A stretch of 64,000 bases of DNA from Heterohyrax brucei (taxonomy: Eukaryota; Chordata; Mammalia; Hyracoidea; Procaviidae). Position numbers and translations under genes: made by a program. The DNA is taken from positions 140,836,829-140,900,828 of the forward strand of contig CM053143.1 in NCBI GenBank assembly GCA_028571685.1, in the 5' to 3' direction. Position 1 is the stretch's first letter, and each line of letters begins with the position of its first letter. Shown here in pieces: positions 44,749 through 54,599 of this stretch. Below the pieces are notes generated by a model. That model was not told the DNA's origin. It made no database searches and saw only the letters and a list, made by a program, of their open reading frames with translations.

Positions 44749-47040
44749 GGGTTTAGCTTCAACTTCTCAAAAATGAGGGATTGGGGTTAGATGAACTCCA
44801 GATTCCCATCTAGTTCAAAGTTCTGGATTCCAGTGAAACTGAAAGCCGCTCAATTTATTTGTGCCCCAGGTTTAATGCCATGGGATGGCCACTGGGTTGG
44901 AAGTCAGCCACTGCTTTAAAATTATGGCCCTGTCACAGACTTATAAAATTTTAGGCAAGCCCCATCCCATTTTTAGGACCCAGAAACTACTACATCTGCT
45001 CAATCAGGGACTGGACTTGGAAGACTCCCAAGTTTCTATAGTTTGTAACAATTTGAACAGTTAGAATGACAGTGGTACATGATAATACTACGGCAAGGAA
45101 AATTGCTTGCAATGGGGAGAACATACTTATTTAGAATTCTTTCACTGCTTTCTAAGGAGGGCAGAGAAACCTAGGAAGGATATTTTGACAGTTAAGCAGG
45201 AAGGTGGTGTGAGAATCCAAGAGCCAAGGTGCCAAAAAGGGGTAATTGCTCCATTAAAACAAAAACAAAACAGGGGCAGGAGGCAGAGAAAGACACAATG
45301 GGAAGCTTAAAATGTGAAGAAAGACAGGAGCCTCCAAGGCGGGGGAGAGCCTCTGCTGGGTAAGGAAGAAGAGAGAGCTAAGGTTCCTCATGGACAAAGA
45401 TGAGCTTTTAGGAAAGAGCAGCTGTTTCTGAGGGAAAACATGAAGTTTTGCTGTGTTACATGTAAAGGAATCATCTCCTCCACCTCCCCATGGAATCTTC
45501 AGCAATAATCAGTGTATTTGCTGAGGTTTTGGGGGGATATGCTACAGTAAACATTAAGATGTGGTGAGAAATTCGACTTCAAAATGCTGGCTTTTTACAG
45601 TGGGAATCTAGGTCAGAGCTAAGGTTGCCCACTACAGTTTAGCAAAATTCAGGTTCTTCCTCCCATGTATTTATACCCTAGCTCACTAGCTAACACTTTA
45701 ATAGCACTTCTACATTTGGTTTTGCTTTTGATGGTCACGGCAAGTAAGCAGCCAGAGATTATTATCCCACGATCCAGGAAGATCTAGTGAGTTGCCACAG
45801 ACACAGAGGTGACAAGGGGCACATGCCATGGCTTGTGCTGCCAACACAAAACCTCTTCTGTCCATTGTATCATGATTCACGTGGAGGCTCTGGAAATATG
45901 GATTTATGGTGCTGATTGTCATCTGAAACCACCCACCAAGATACTAAAGACAGGCACTCAATTTCGAAACATAGGATTCCCACTTTTTATTAAGAAATCT
46001 AAGAACACCACACCTAAGAAATAAAGATACAATCACTCAGATAATTAGTCATAGAATGTTTTGTCATTTAGAAAATCAGTAATCTTAATAAATAAATACA
46101 GAAGACATGACAGTTTTATATAGTGAAATTTAGACTAAAGAATTGCAAAGTGAAAGAAACACTGAATTAATGAAGTCTTCCATTTTTGTGATCACCATGA
46201 TGGCTGATTTGACCAAATACACACAAACATGTATTTGCCATGAATTTGGGTGTGAGAAGGACAGTAATAAGCTTTTTAGATTTTATCTCTGTGTTGCCAA
46301 CACTGTCATTTCAGTAATCCTAAGAACCCTGTCCTATAGCCATGGCCTTTGGAAAATGGCTCTTTTCCTTATAGCCAAGCCCAGTGCCGACGAGTCGGAT
46401 TTTCCTTATAGTGAGTCAATAATATCAACACATTCACTGAACATCTAAATGTCACTGAGTGGGAAGTGGGGGAAAGGGAGAGGACACTTGTGTATGCTGA
46501 GGTGATTGAATAATTAATGATACGAATACATGGTGAAATGCTGTGCAGCCTTTAGAATGAATGTCACCGACCTAGAGGTAGTAACCAAGGGTTATATCTG
46601 AATCTGTGTCTCAGGTTGTGCTTTTTTAGGGCACTCAAACTAAAACAGGTCCAGGCTCTATTAAGTTAAAAAAATGTGTATAGTTCATTCTAGAAAAACA
46701 TTATTTCATTTTTGTAAGACTAATGATAAAAGGTATGTATATATGTATATTTACATATTTGATAAATCTTTAAAAGTTGAAGAAAATTTTGTAGTTACAT
46801 CATTAGGGGAAGAGAAAGATCAAACTGACACAGAAGAAATCTGATTTCTTGATTTACATTTACATTTAGAGAAAAGAAATTCTAGTGGAATTTTGGGAAA
46901 TTTTTACTCATTTGAGCTTTTCAATATTTTTTACATTTAAAGAAGCTTTAAATCACATATACAAGCCCTGTGAAGACAGGATTTTTATCTGTCTTGTTCT
47001 CTGCTGTATTCTCAGTACCAACAGAGGTATCTTATGCATA
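44749..47040. other. Long stretch without gene or clear repeat
   Basis: About 2.3 kb with only short open frames (101 residues at 46143-46448, 71 at 45809-46024), no splice-supported exon and no repeat family recognised. Small AT microsatellite at 46735-46760. Likely intron. Confidence 0.4.
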
Positions 47041-47213
47041 CCAAACCAAAAACCAAACCTGTTGTCGTTGATTCAAGTCTGACTCATAGCAACCCTATAG
47101 ACAGAGTAGAACTGCCCCATAGAGTTTCCAAGGAGCTCCTGGCAGATTCGAACTGCTGGCCTTTTGGTTAGCAGCTGTAACACTTAACTACTTAACTACA
47201 CTACCAGGGTTTC
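47041..47213 (-). mobile_element. Afrotherian tRNA-derived SINE, full length
   Basis: Antisense: gttgtcgttgattcaagtct, catagcaaccctatagacag, gcccc-type centre, cagattcgaactgctggcct, ctaccagggtttc. A small duplication (acttaactacttaactac) lies near its 5' end. Confidence 0.95.
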
Positions 47214-47716
47214 TGTGTCTCCCAAAAAATATGTGTAGCCATGTGGCTGGGCCATGATTCCCACTACCTGGTGACTGTCCTCCATTTTGTGGTTTTCCTA
47301 AACTATATGTTAAAGGATTAGGGTGGGACTATAAATCCCTTCATAGGATCACCTCCCTGCTTCAATGTAAAGGGAGTTTCCCTGGAGTGTGGCTTGCCCC
47401 ACCCTTAATCCTTTCATCCTACAAGAGATAAAAGGACAGAGAAACAGGCAGAAAATTGGGAACCTCCTACCATCAAGAAACCAGCACTGGAAGAAAAGCT
47501 CAGACCTGAGGTTCCTGTGCCAAGATGCTCCCTGGACAAAGCGTGATGCAATACCAGATTTTCCTCCAGAGCCAACAAGGGGGAAAGTCTTCCCCTGGAG
47601 CAGACACCCTGAATATGGACTTGTAGCCTACCGGACTGTGTAAGAATAAAGCTTCCTTTGTTAAAGCCATCTACTCTGTGTTATTTCAGTTGGAGCAGCT
47701 CTAGTTGACTAAAACA
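47214..47716 (+). mobile_element. MaLR/ERVL-like solo LTR
   Basis: 503 bp from TGTGTCTCCC to GACTAAAACA, with exact 5-bp GTTTC on both sides (47209-47213, 47717-47721). It contains an AATAAA at about 47645 before the R/U5-like end (ccatctactctgtgttattt). The left duplication is part of the adjacent SINE, so the LTR is younger than the SINE. Confidence 0.9.
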
Positions 47717-48029
47717 GTTTCCATCTTACACATAGTAGATGTCTACTAAATATCCATTGGAGGAATCTTGACTCCTCATCTTTAGTATAGATAGGATTTG
47801 TTAGAATATGGAGTACGTGTAGTGTCCACACAAAAGTCAAAGTCTAGCTGTCTGGTTTTGAAAATACACTTTGATTAACTTTTTGGCCACTCCTCCCAAA
47901 TTGGTCCTCAGCTCCGTAGTTTCAGAAGAAATTGGTTGGGTGTGCCTAACTTAAGCCATGGAATTTTCAGTAGTCTCATATACATATAAAAGCTGGACAA
48001 AAAGTGAGAATGACTGAAGCAGAATTAAT
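47717..48029. other. No gene or recognised repeat
   Basis: Unassigned. Confidence 0.4.
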
Positions 48030-48392
48030 GGTTTTAATTGTGGTGTTGGTGAAGAATATTAAATATACCAGGGACTGCTAAAAGAGCAAACAAATCTGCC
48101 TTGGAAGAAGTGTAGCCAGAATGCTCCTTAGACACAAGAATGGCAGGACTTAGTCTTACATACTTTGGACATGCTATCAGTGGAGACCAGTCCCCAGAAA
48201 GGACATTATGCTTGGTAAAATAGACTGTCAGCAAAAAAAGAAAACCCTCGGTGAGATGGAGTAGCACAGTGACTGCTACAGGGGGCTCAAGCATAGCAAG
48301 GATTGTGGGCATCAGTGTTTCATTCAGTTCTACATAGGGCCGCTGTGAATCAGGCAGCACCTGGAGATTCAACGGCATCTGACAACATCACC
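48030..48392 (+). mobile_element. RTE 3' end, strongly decayed
   Basis: Sense copy: gaagaatattaaatatacca, gagcaaacaaatctgccttg, ccagaatgctccttagacac, gacatgctatcagtggagac, ggagattcaacggcatctga. The frame is broken by indels. Confidence 0.82.
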
Positions 48393-48496
48393 ACCAATTA
48401 TTAGGTGAGTTAGTCTGTACAGTCTCTTAGAACAGAGCCCGACACATGAACAGTGCTGTCTAAGGGTTGGCTTCAACGGTAATAGTAATACTAAAA

Positions 48497-48690
48497 GGGA
48501 GCCCCTGAGTGGTGCGAACAATTAACATGCTTGGCTGCTAAGTGACAGTTCAAATCTACCCATTTTGAAGAAAAGATTCAGGCTGGATTTTTGAAAGATC
48601 AGCCATTGGAAACTCCGTAAAGCACAATTCTATTCAGACACGTGAGGAGGCTATGAGTTGTAGTCAACTCAATGACAACTGGTGGTGGTG
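48497..48690 (+). mobile_element. Afrotherian SINE, long variant
   Basis: Contains gggagcccctgagtggtgcg, gttcaaatctacccattttg, cattggaaactccgtaaagc, gtagtcaactcaatgacaac. Confidence 0.88.
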
Positions 48691-49284
48691 GAATCGTAAA
48701 AGACAAAATAGACCTTCTCTTTATCCTCTTTCACACCATTTCATCTCTTCTTTTGTTAGTAAATGGGCTATGCAGAAAGGATGTTATTTTAAGCTTCCTG
48801 TCCTGTTAGTTGCTGTGCATGGTAAGAGGTTTATAGCTGACATCAGTTATTTGAAGTCATTGTGTGTGTGGTAAATTCTGTTGACTGGAAACCTAAACCC
48901 TCAGTTTTGCTTGTACAATAAGTCTTCCAGTGGTTTTGTTTCCTATTGAAAATGTTCTAATTTAATGAGAGGCTTAATCCCTCTCCTAAATGCCAGTGTT
49001 TGGTGTGCTGCTGTTCCTCGTCTGCAGCATCAGGAAGATATTAGGCAAATGTCTCTGGAAAAGGAACGTGTGAGCTCTTTCAGACAAAATACTGTGTGAC
49101 TCTTGCATGACTTGCTTTGGCATAAGTCTCAAAGTGCCATGCTGAGCTGGAGAAAACTTTCCAAAGACACACTCTCTTCTATGCTTCTGTCACATTGAAC
49201 AAGAGCATTTAGAACCAGCAGTACCCATAAAGTCTCGATTCCCCTTGTACCTGGTGAAATATGGCTCTCTGAGAGTCTTTAGGC
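48691..49284. other. No recognised repeat; contains the weak exon candidate
   Basis: Apart from 49028-49096, a strong pyrimidine tract plus gttag ends at 48758, followed 62 bp later by ggtaagagg. Its frames do not fit the 43.9-kb exon. Confidence 0.35.
49028..49096 (+). CDS. Weak candidate for a downstream exon
   Basis: A pyrimidine-rich stretch ending ctgcag (49027) is followed by 23 codons reading HQEDIRQMSLEKERVSSFRQ and three more residues, then TGA. The frame would join in phase with the GC-donor exon at 43901-44046. The peptide is charged and helix-like. The donor-like gtgtga near 49094 is poor, and no poly-A signal was found close by for a terminal exon. A 23-codon open frame is easily random, so this is only a pointer. 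Confidence 0.15.
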
Positions 49285-49385
49285 CCAGCATGTATGACTC
49301 CAGGCAAGTTACTTCTCTCTGCCTATTTCTTCACCTGTAAGAAAGAGGTAATAATAGTAGGTTCTTCATAAAGATGCTACAGTGA
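49285..49385 (+). mobile_element. MIR SINE fragment
   Basis: Contains gactccaggcaagttacttc, tctgcctatttcttcacctg and agaggtaataatagtaggtt. Confidence 0.7.
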
Positions 49386-49547
49386 TTATGTCAGTTGGGC
49401 TTTTTTTTTCCCCCAGTAAGTCCTAGTCTTGTCTACCAGATGTTCTTTTCTTTGTCCTTAATTCTGTACTTCCTTTGAATTCTATCCATCTAATTACTAG
49501 AGTCATTTCCAAAATAATAAGCACAGGATAGGACTGGACAGGGAGCC

Positions 49548-49665
49548 AAGAAACTTGATTCTGTCCTATAGTCTACTTGTGACTGGCTGTGTGAACTCAA
49601 GCAGACTAGTTATCATCTCTAGGCTTTAGTTTCCTCATATGAAAGTTGAGAGGGCTACACTCCAA
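49548..49665 (+). mobile_element. MIR SINE fragment
   Basis: Contains gtgactggctgtgtgaactc, ctctaggctttagtttcctc and atgaaagttgagagggctac. Confidence 0.75.
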
Positions 49666-49702
49666 GTTTAAACAAAAATAAACTGATTCTGGATTGAGGA
49701 AT

Positions 49703-50015
49703 AAATGGATGCATGGATAGATGGGTGGATGGATGGGTGAGTGGGTGGGTGGGAGGATGGGAGGATGGGTGGATGGGTGATGAGTGGAGGAGTGGAGGTG
49801 TGGGTGGGTGGATGGGTGGGTGGATGGGTGGGTGGGTGGGTGGGTGGATGGGTGGGTGGGTGGATAGATGGATGGGTGGCTGGATGGTGGGTGAGTGGGT
49901 GGATGGGTGAGTGGGTGGATGGGTGAGTGGGTGGATGGGTGAGTGGGTGGATGGGTGAGTGGGTGGATGGGTGAGTGGGTGGATGGGTGAGTGGGTGGAT
50001 GGGTGAGTGGGTGGA
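49703..50015 (+). repeat. GGAT/GGGT/GAGT tetranucleotide array with G4 motif
   Basis: About 310 bp of four-base units. The right part (49889-50012) is a higher-order ~16-bp unit (ggatgggtgagtgggt), about eight nearly perfect copies. 49826-49844 has five GGG runs separated by single T, a classic quadruplex motif on the + strand. The long open frames on both strands are low-complexity artefacts. Confidence 0.97.
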
Positions 50016-50124
50016 TAAACAGACAGACAAATGAATGTTTTCCAATCTACAAAAAAAAAGTTCTCAAATTTCCATAAAACCCATGCAAATTCCCTGAGGT
50101 ACCAAACTGCTGAACTGAGAGCTG

Positions 50125-50825
50125 TGGAGACCATGGTCTTGGGGAACATGTACCTCAATTAGCATAACATAGTTTATAAAGAAAACGTTCTACATTCTAT
50201 TTCAGTGAGTGGCTCCTGGGGTCGTAAAAGCCTATGAACAGCCATCTAAGATTCTCCACTGACCTTACCCCTTCGTGACCAAGGAAAACTAAAGATAGAA
50301 GGGGAAAGACTAGTTCAGAGGACTCGTGGGCCATGTCTCTCATGGCCTCCACTAGACTGAGCACAGGCTAACTAGATGGTGTCCAGCAGTTACCACTAAT
50401 GCTCTGACAGGGGTCACAATAGAGGGTGTCAGACAGAGCTGGAGAAAAATATAGAACAAAATTCTAACTCAGAAAGAAAAACCAGTGTTGCTAGCCTGAC
50501 AGCAACTGGAGAAACTCAGAGAGTACAGCCCCGAGACACCTTTTCAGCCTAGTTATGAAGTCACTCCAGAAATTCACCCTTCAGCCAAAGAATCAGCAGT
50601 CCTAGAAAGGAAAATGAGACTAAAGGGGCACACAAGCCCAGGGGTAAGGTCTGGAAGGCAGAAGGGACAGGAAAGCTGATGACTGGGAACCCATGTTCAA
50701 GAAGGGAGAGGGTAAATATACCACGGGGTTGTTGACCAATGTCATAGAACAATATGCATACCAGCTGTTTAACAAGAAGCTAGTTTGTTCTGTAAAACTT
50801 CATCTAAAGTACAGTTTAGAAAAAA
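50125..50825 (+). mobile_element. L1 3'UTR, 5'-truncated
   Basis: Sense UTR: cctcaattagcataacatag, agatggtgtccagcagttac, ctgacaggggtcacaataga, gactaaaggggcacacaagc, aagtacagtttagaaaaaat. Confidence 0.87.
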
Positions 50826-51186
50826 TTACTTAAAAAAATTCTCTCTGAAAAGATGAAAGGAAAAAAATTCAGCCACAGTACCGCAAAAAATAAAAACTAA
50901 TAAGCCATGAAACAGTCAAACAAAGCCATGAACAATTTTGAACAGATGTTTGTCTATGCTGTCTTAGATTAGAACAAAGGAATACTTTCTGTACAAGCCT
51001 AATTTTCCTGTGAAGTTACTTGTTTAGAGTCAATGTTGCAGGAAAGAGAGAAGTACCTTCAGAAGCAGGACTGAGACTTAACCCCAACCAGCCAAGCAAA
51101 GTCAGCAGCCCCTGCCGATGGGGGTGTGATTGTGCCATCAACTCAGGATTTCTTGAAAACGGCTGTTGTAGGACATCTTTCAAAGC
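50826..51186. other. No gene or recognised repeat
   Basis: A-rich start (L1 tail remnant), then unassigned. Confidence 0.4.
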
Positions 51187-51391
51187 CCAAAGAGACTCAT
51201 TGTCTTGGAATCAATTCTGACTCATAGTGATCTTTTAGGGCAGAGTAGAAATGTCACATAGATGTTTCTAGAACTGTTAATCTTTATGGGAACAAACCAT
51301 CATGTGTTTCTCCTGTGGAGCAGCTAGTAGGTTCATAATGCTGACATTTCGTTTAGCAGCTGAGCACTTAACCACTGTGACTGTAGGACTC
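51187..51391 (-). mobile_element. Afrotherian SINE, long variant
   Basis: Antisense: ttggaatcaattctgactca, gggcagagtagaaatgtcac, gttcataatgctgacatttc, actgtaggactcc. Confidence 0.88.
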
Positions 51392-52300
51392 CTTTAGGCC
51401 GTCATTAAGGAACACGCAATTCAAGAGCATGTTGAAGTTACCTCAGTTCTTGAACTTGTCCCTCCCTGACTTAATGTAATGTCAGAAACTGATCATATGC
51501 ATATCTTTCCTCAAGAGCTAGAGTTCAGGTCAATAAAAAAAAAAATGTACACACATTATTTTTACCAAAAAATTGTAATCAGATAATTGAAATAGATAAT
51601 TACAGTCAATATTAATGGGCTACATGCTCCAATCAAAGGCAGAGAGTGGCAGGATGGATTAAAAAATAATAAAAATAGAGCTCTAACTACATGCCGCTTG
51701 TGAAAGACACATCTTAAACCCAAGGACACAAATATATTGAAAATGAAAAGATAGAAAAAACATTCCATGCACATAATAATCAAAGAAAGCTAACAATCTT
51801 AAAATAGACTTTAAGACAAAATCAGTCAGAAGATGAACATTACATAGTGATTAAAGTGTTAATTAATCAAGATATAACAATCACAAATATATGTGCACAC
51901 AACTTCAGGGCACCTAAATATGAAAAGCAAGCACTGGTAGAATTGGAAAGACAAGTTGTACTACAATTATAGTGGGAGATTTCAATATACCACTTTCAAT
52001 ATTGGACAGAACACCTTGGAAGAAGATCAGCAAGGAAACAGGACCTGAATGACACTATAAAGCAACTAGAGTTAACAGACATGCAAAGCAGCCAAGTATA
52101 CATTCAGCTCCAGTGCACATGGATCCTTCTCCAGGATGTACCACATTTTAGGTCACAAAGTAAGTCTTGATAAGTTTAAAAGATTGAAATCATACAGAGT
52201 ATTTTCTCTGACCACACTGGAATGAAGCTAGAAATTACTAGCAGAAGAAAACCTGGAAAATATATAGACTCAACAACACACTATTTTTTTCCATTATGAT

Positions 52301-52791
52301 TGTTTTAGTCAGCTGGGGCCGCTCTAACAGAAATACCACAGAGTGGATGGCTTTAACAAAGAAAGATTTATTCTTACACAGTCCGGTAGGTTGCAAGTCC
52401 ATATTCAGGGTGTCCGCTCCAGGGATCCCCTTGTTGGCTCTGGAGGAAAGTCCGGTATTGCATCAGTCTTTGTCCAGGAAGCGTCCTCACGCAAGAACCT
52501 CTGGTCTGAAGGACGCACTCTGCTCCAAGTGCTGCTTGATGGTAACGAGGTTCTCAAATTGTCCTCTGTTTCTTTTTCCTTTTATTCCTTGCAAGCTAAA
52601 ATCATTAAGGGTGGGGCAAGCCATACTCCAGGGAAACTCCCCCCACAGCAGGAATTCACAGCCCCACCCTAATCCTTCAACATACAGGTTAGCAAAACCA
52701 CACAATGGAGGACAGTCCCAAGATACTGGGAACCATATCCCAGCCACCTGGCTGCACACATTTTTGGGGGGACACAATTCCAACCATAACA
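52301..52791 (-). mobile_element. MaLR/ERVL-like solo LTR in the L1 3'UTR
   Basis: 491 bp beginning TGTTTTAGTCAGC and ending CCATAACA on the + strand, with exact 5-bp ATGAT on both sides (52296-52300 and 52792-52796). Close in sequence to the LTR at 30712-31235. The open frames inside (52296-52799, 52343-52672) are not viral genes. Confidence 0.92.
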
Positions 52792-53234
52792 ATGATTAAG
52801 TATACAATCCAAGTCATTTTAGCAAAGCCACCTGTCCGTACCTGTATCTGCTCTCCCCCCTCTGTGTCAGTACGCTCCTCCTTTTCACTCTTTGCTGCTA
52901 CCTCCCAATGAACACCTGTACCCTCCTCTCCACTCTGTCCTCTCCTCTTTAGAAACAAACCAGTAGGATAGCCATCTATTAACATGTAAAACCGTAAAGT
53001 ACACACACCACATGCACACGCTGTGTCCCCGAGTCCAGTCTGTTATTAGTGTTGCCCTCAGTACTGGCTTCGAGTCTAGGACAGCAGCAAGTCTAGGGGC
53101 CATGTTCCCAGGGGACCTACCAGGCTGTCAGACCATCAATTTAATAGAGTTCTTGATCTGCACAATCAATTTTTTCTCATGTTACGTCAGGGGACTCTAC
53201 ACTGTGTCCTATCAAGGCTGTCTTTGGTGGTGAC

Positions 53235-54052
53235 TGCCGGAAGCCAGCCCTGGCATCTTTTCAGGGTCACGCACGGAGGGAGGGAAGGCGTCGGAGAGAA
53301 AATGAACAAAGGAGACAGGAAAGAATTCTCTGGTTTAAGGCAGCCCGACCAAGAGAAGGAGCGGCTGTCTTACTTTATTATTATTTGTAGGTGAGGTGAT
53401 GTAATTTCCACCCTGCCTCCTGACCACACAGCCATTGGCTAATTTGAAACCGAAACCTCCTGATTGGCTAATTTGAAACCGAAATCTCGCAGTCTTGAGG
53501 CGATGTGATTTTTACCCTCCCCCACAACCACACGAGCTATTAGCTAACTTGAAACTGAAACCTCCTGGTCTTGTTAATTGTCAAGGCTTTCTAGATAATG
53601 GCCCGAGGCCGGTGTGTAATTGACAGTGAAAACAAAACTATGCCTCGAGCTCAATCAGCCCTACTTATACCTCAAGGTTAAAAGGTACAGGAGGAAGGGT
53701 GTAAAGGTTATAATCTCTATTTGTTCCTACTTTGCTCTTTATTTTATCTCCTCCTGCGGGGACAGTAAACACCTACCGTCCCCCACCCTATGTCTTTCTT
53801 GAGCTGTTCTAAAAAGGATAATTCTTTTCACATGGGTGGGGATGTGCAGTTGGGGGAAGTCAGCAGGGCTGGGCGTTCCCAGGCTCAGTGTTTGTCCTTG
53901 TGTAGGAAGGTGAGGGAGTATTTTGGGGGAGAGTTTAATTAGGGTGAAAAATGTACAGCCAGAAATATGTCAGGGGTGAGATGCATCCGCCCACCATCAC
54001 AAAGGCTTATAGCTCTGCTCACAGAGGTCTTTGTGGGTGATGGGCTTTGGCA
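53235..54052 (-). mobile_element. Solo LTR of a 6-bp-TSD endogenous retrovirus
   Basis: 818 bp with canonical ends TGCCGGAAG ... CTTTGGCA (TGCC/GGCA inverted) and exact 6-bp GGTGAC at 53229-53234 and 54053-54058. Six-base duplications are typical of class II (beta-like) elements. The minus strand shows two CCAAT boxes (ccattggct near 53433 and gattggct near 53461 in complement), then an AATAATAAAG segment near 53373, so I infer minus orientation. It holds an imperfect tandem repeat (ctaatttgaaaccgaaa) in three copies. No internal viral genes are present. Confidence 0.85.
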
Positions 54053-54599
54053 GGTGACCAGGTACCATTTGATTCTTCTGGTCTCATGCTGGTGTAATCT
54101 CCCATCCACATGGGTCCTTCTGCCTCCTGTACTCCTTTTTCCTCCTGTCTTTGGTGTCCTCAGTTGTATCTGTCCCAGGTGGATTGGGACAAATTGATTT
54201 TCCTCAGATGGCAGCTTGTGCAGTTTTAAGACCCCACTTACCATCACCACTCACCGATATGGAGTGCAGAAGATTCTCTTAGCAAAAGGCTAGTTATGCC
54301 AGTTGACCATGGTGTCCCCGGAAAACACAGTGCCCAGGCTTCTGTCCCTGCTACTCTATCCTTTGAAATGTTGGGTTGAATTTAGAAAACCTTTTAATTT
54401 ATGATTTAGCCCATTTATGCTGACCTGTCTTCTACTGAGTGCAGTCACACTCTTCACCTAATCAAACTCTTACCGACTGCCTAATCTATGACCAACCCAC
54501 TCCCTCCCTCTCCACCTCTGTAGCCACCGTGGAATCTTTCTTCTGTGCATTTAAGTCCTTTTTTAAGTCCTTGCAATAGTGGTCTCATACATTACTTGT

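Noticed and set aside
48759..48820. Possible exon between a strong acceptor-like tract and ggtaagagg
   Set aside because: The only open frame does not fit the phase of the 43.9-kb exon with either donor, and the peptide is short and uninformative.
49889..50012. Regular repeats resembling a CRISPR-like array
   Set aside because: Units are contiguous four-base/16-base repeats with no unique spacers, in a mammalian genome.
49655..50158. 167-residue His/Pro/Thr-rich minus-strand open frame
   Set aside because: It is a translation of the GGAT/GGGT array; all frames of that repeat are open and low-complexity.
52296..52799. 167-residue plus-strand open frame as a gene
   Set aside because: It lies wholly within the solo LTR at 52301-52791 and reads antisense to it; there is no domain.
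53235..54052. A CpG-type promoter of a host gene
   Set aside because: The CCAAT boxes and GC-rich parts lie inside a retroviral LTR with perfect ends and a target duplication; no downstream exon was seen.
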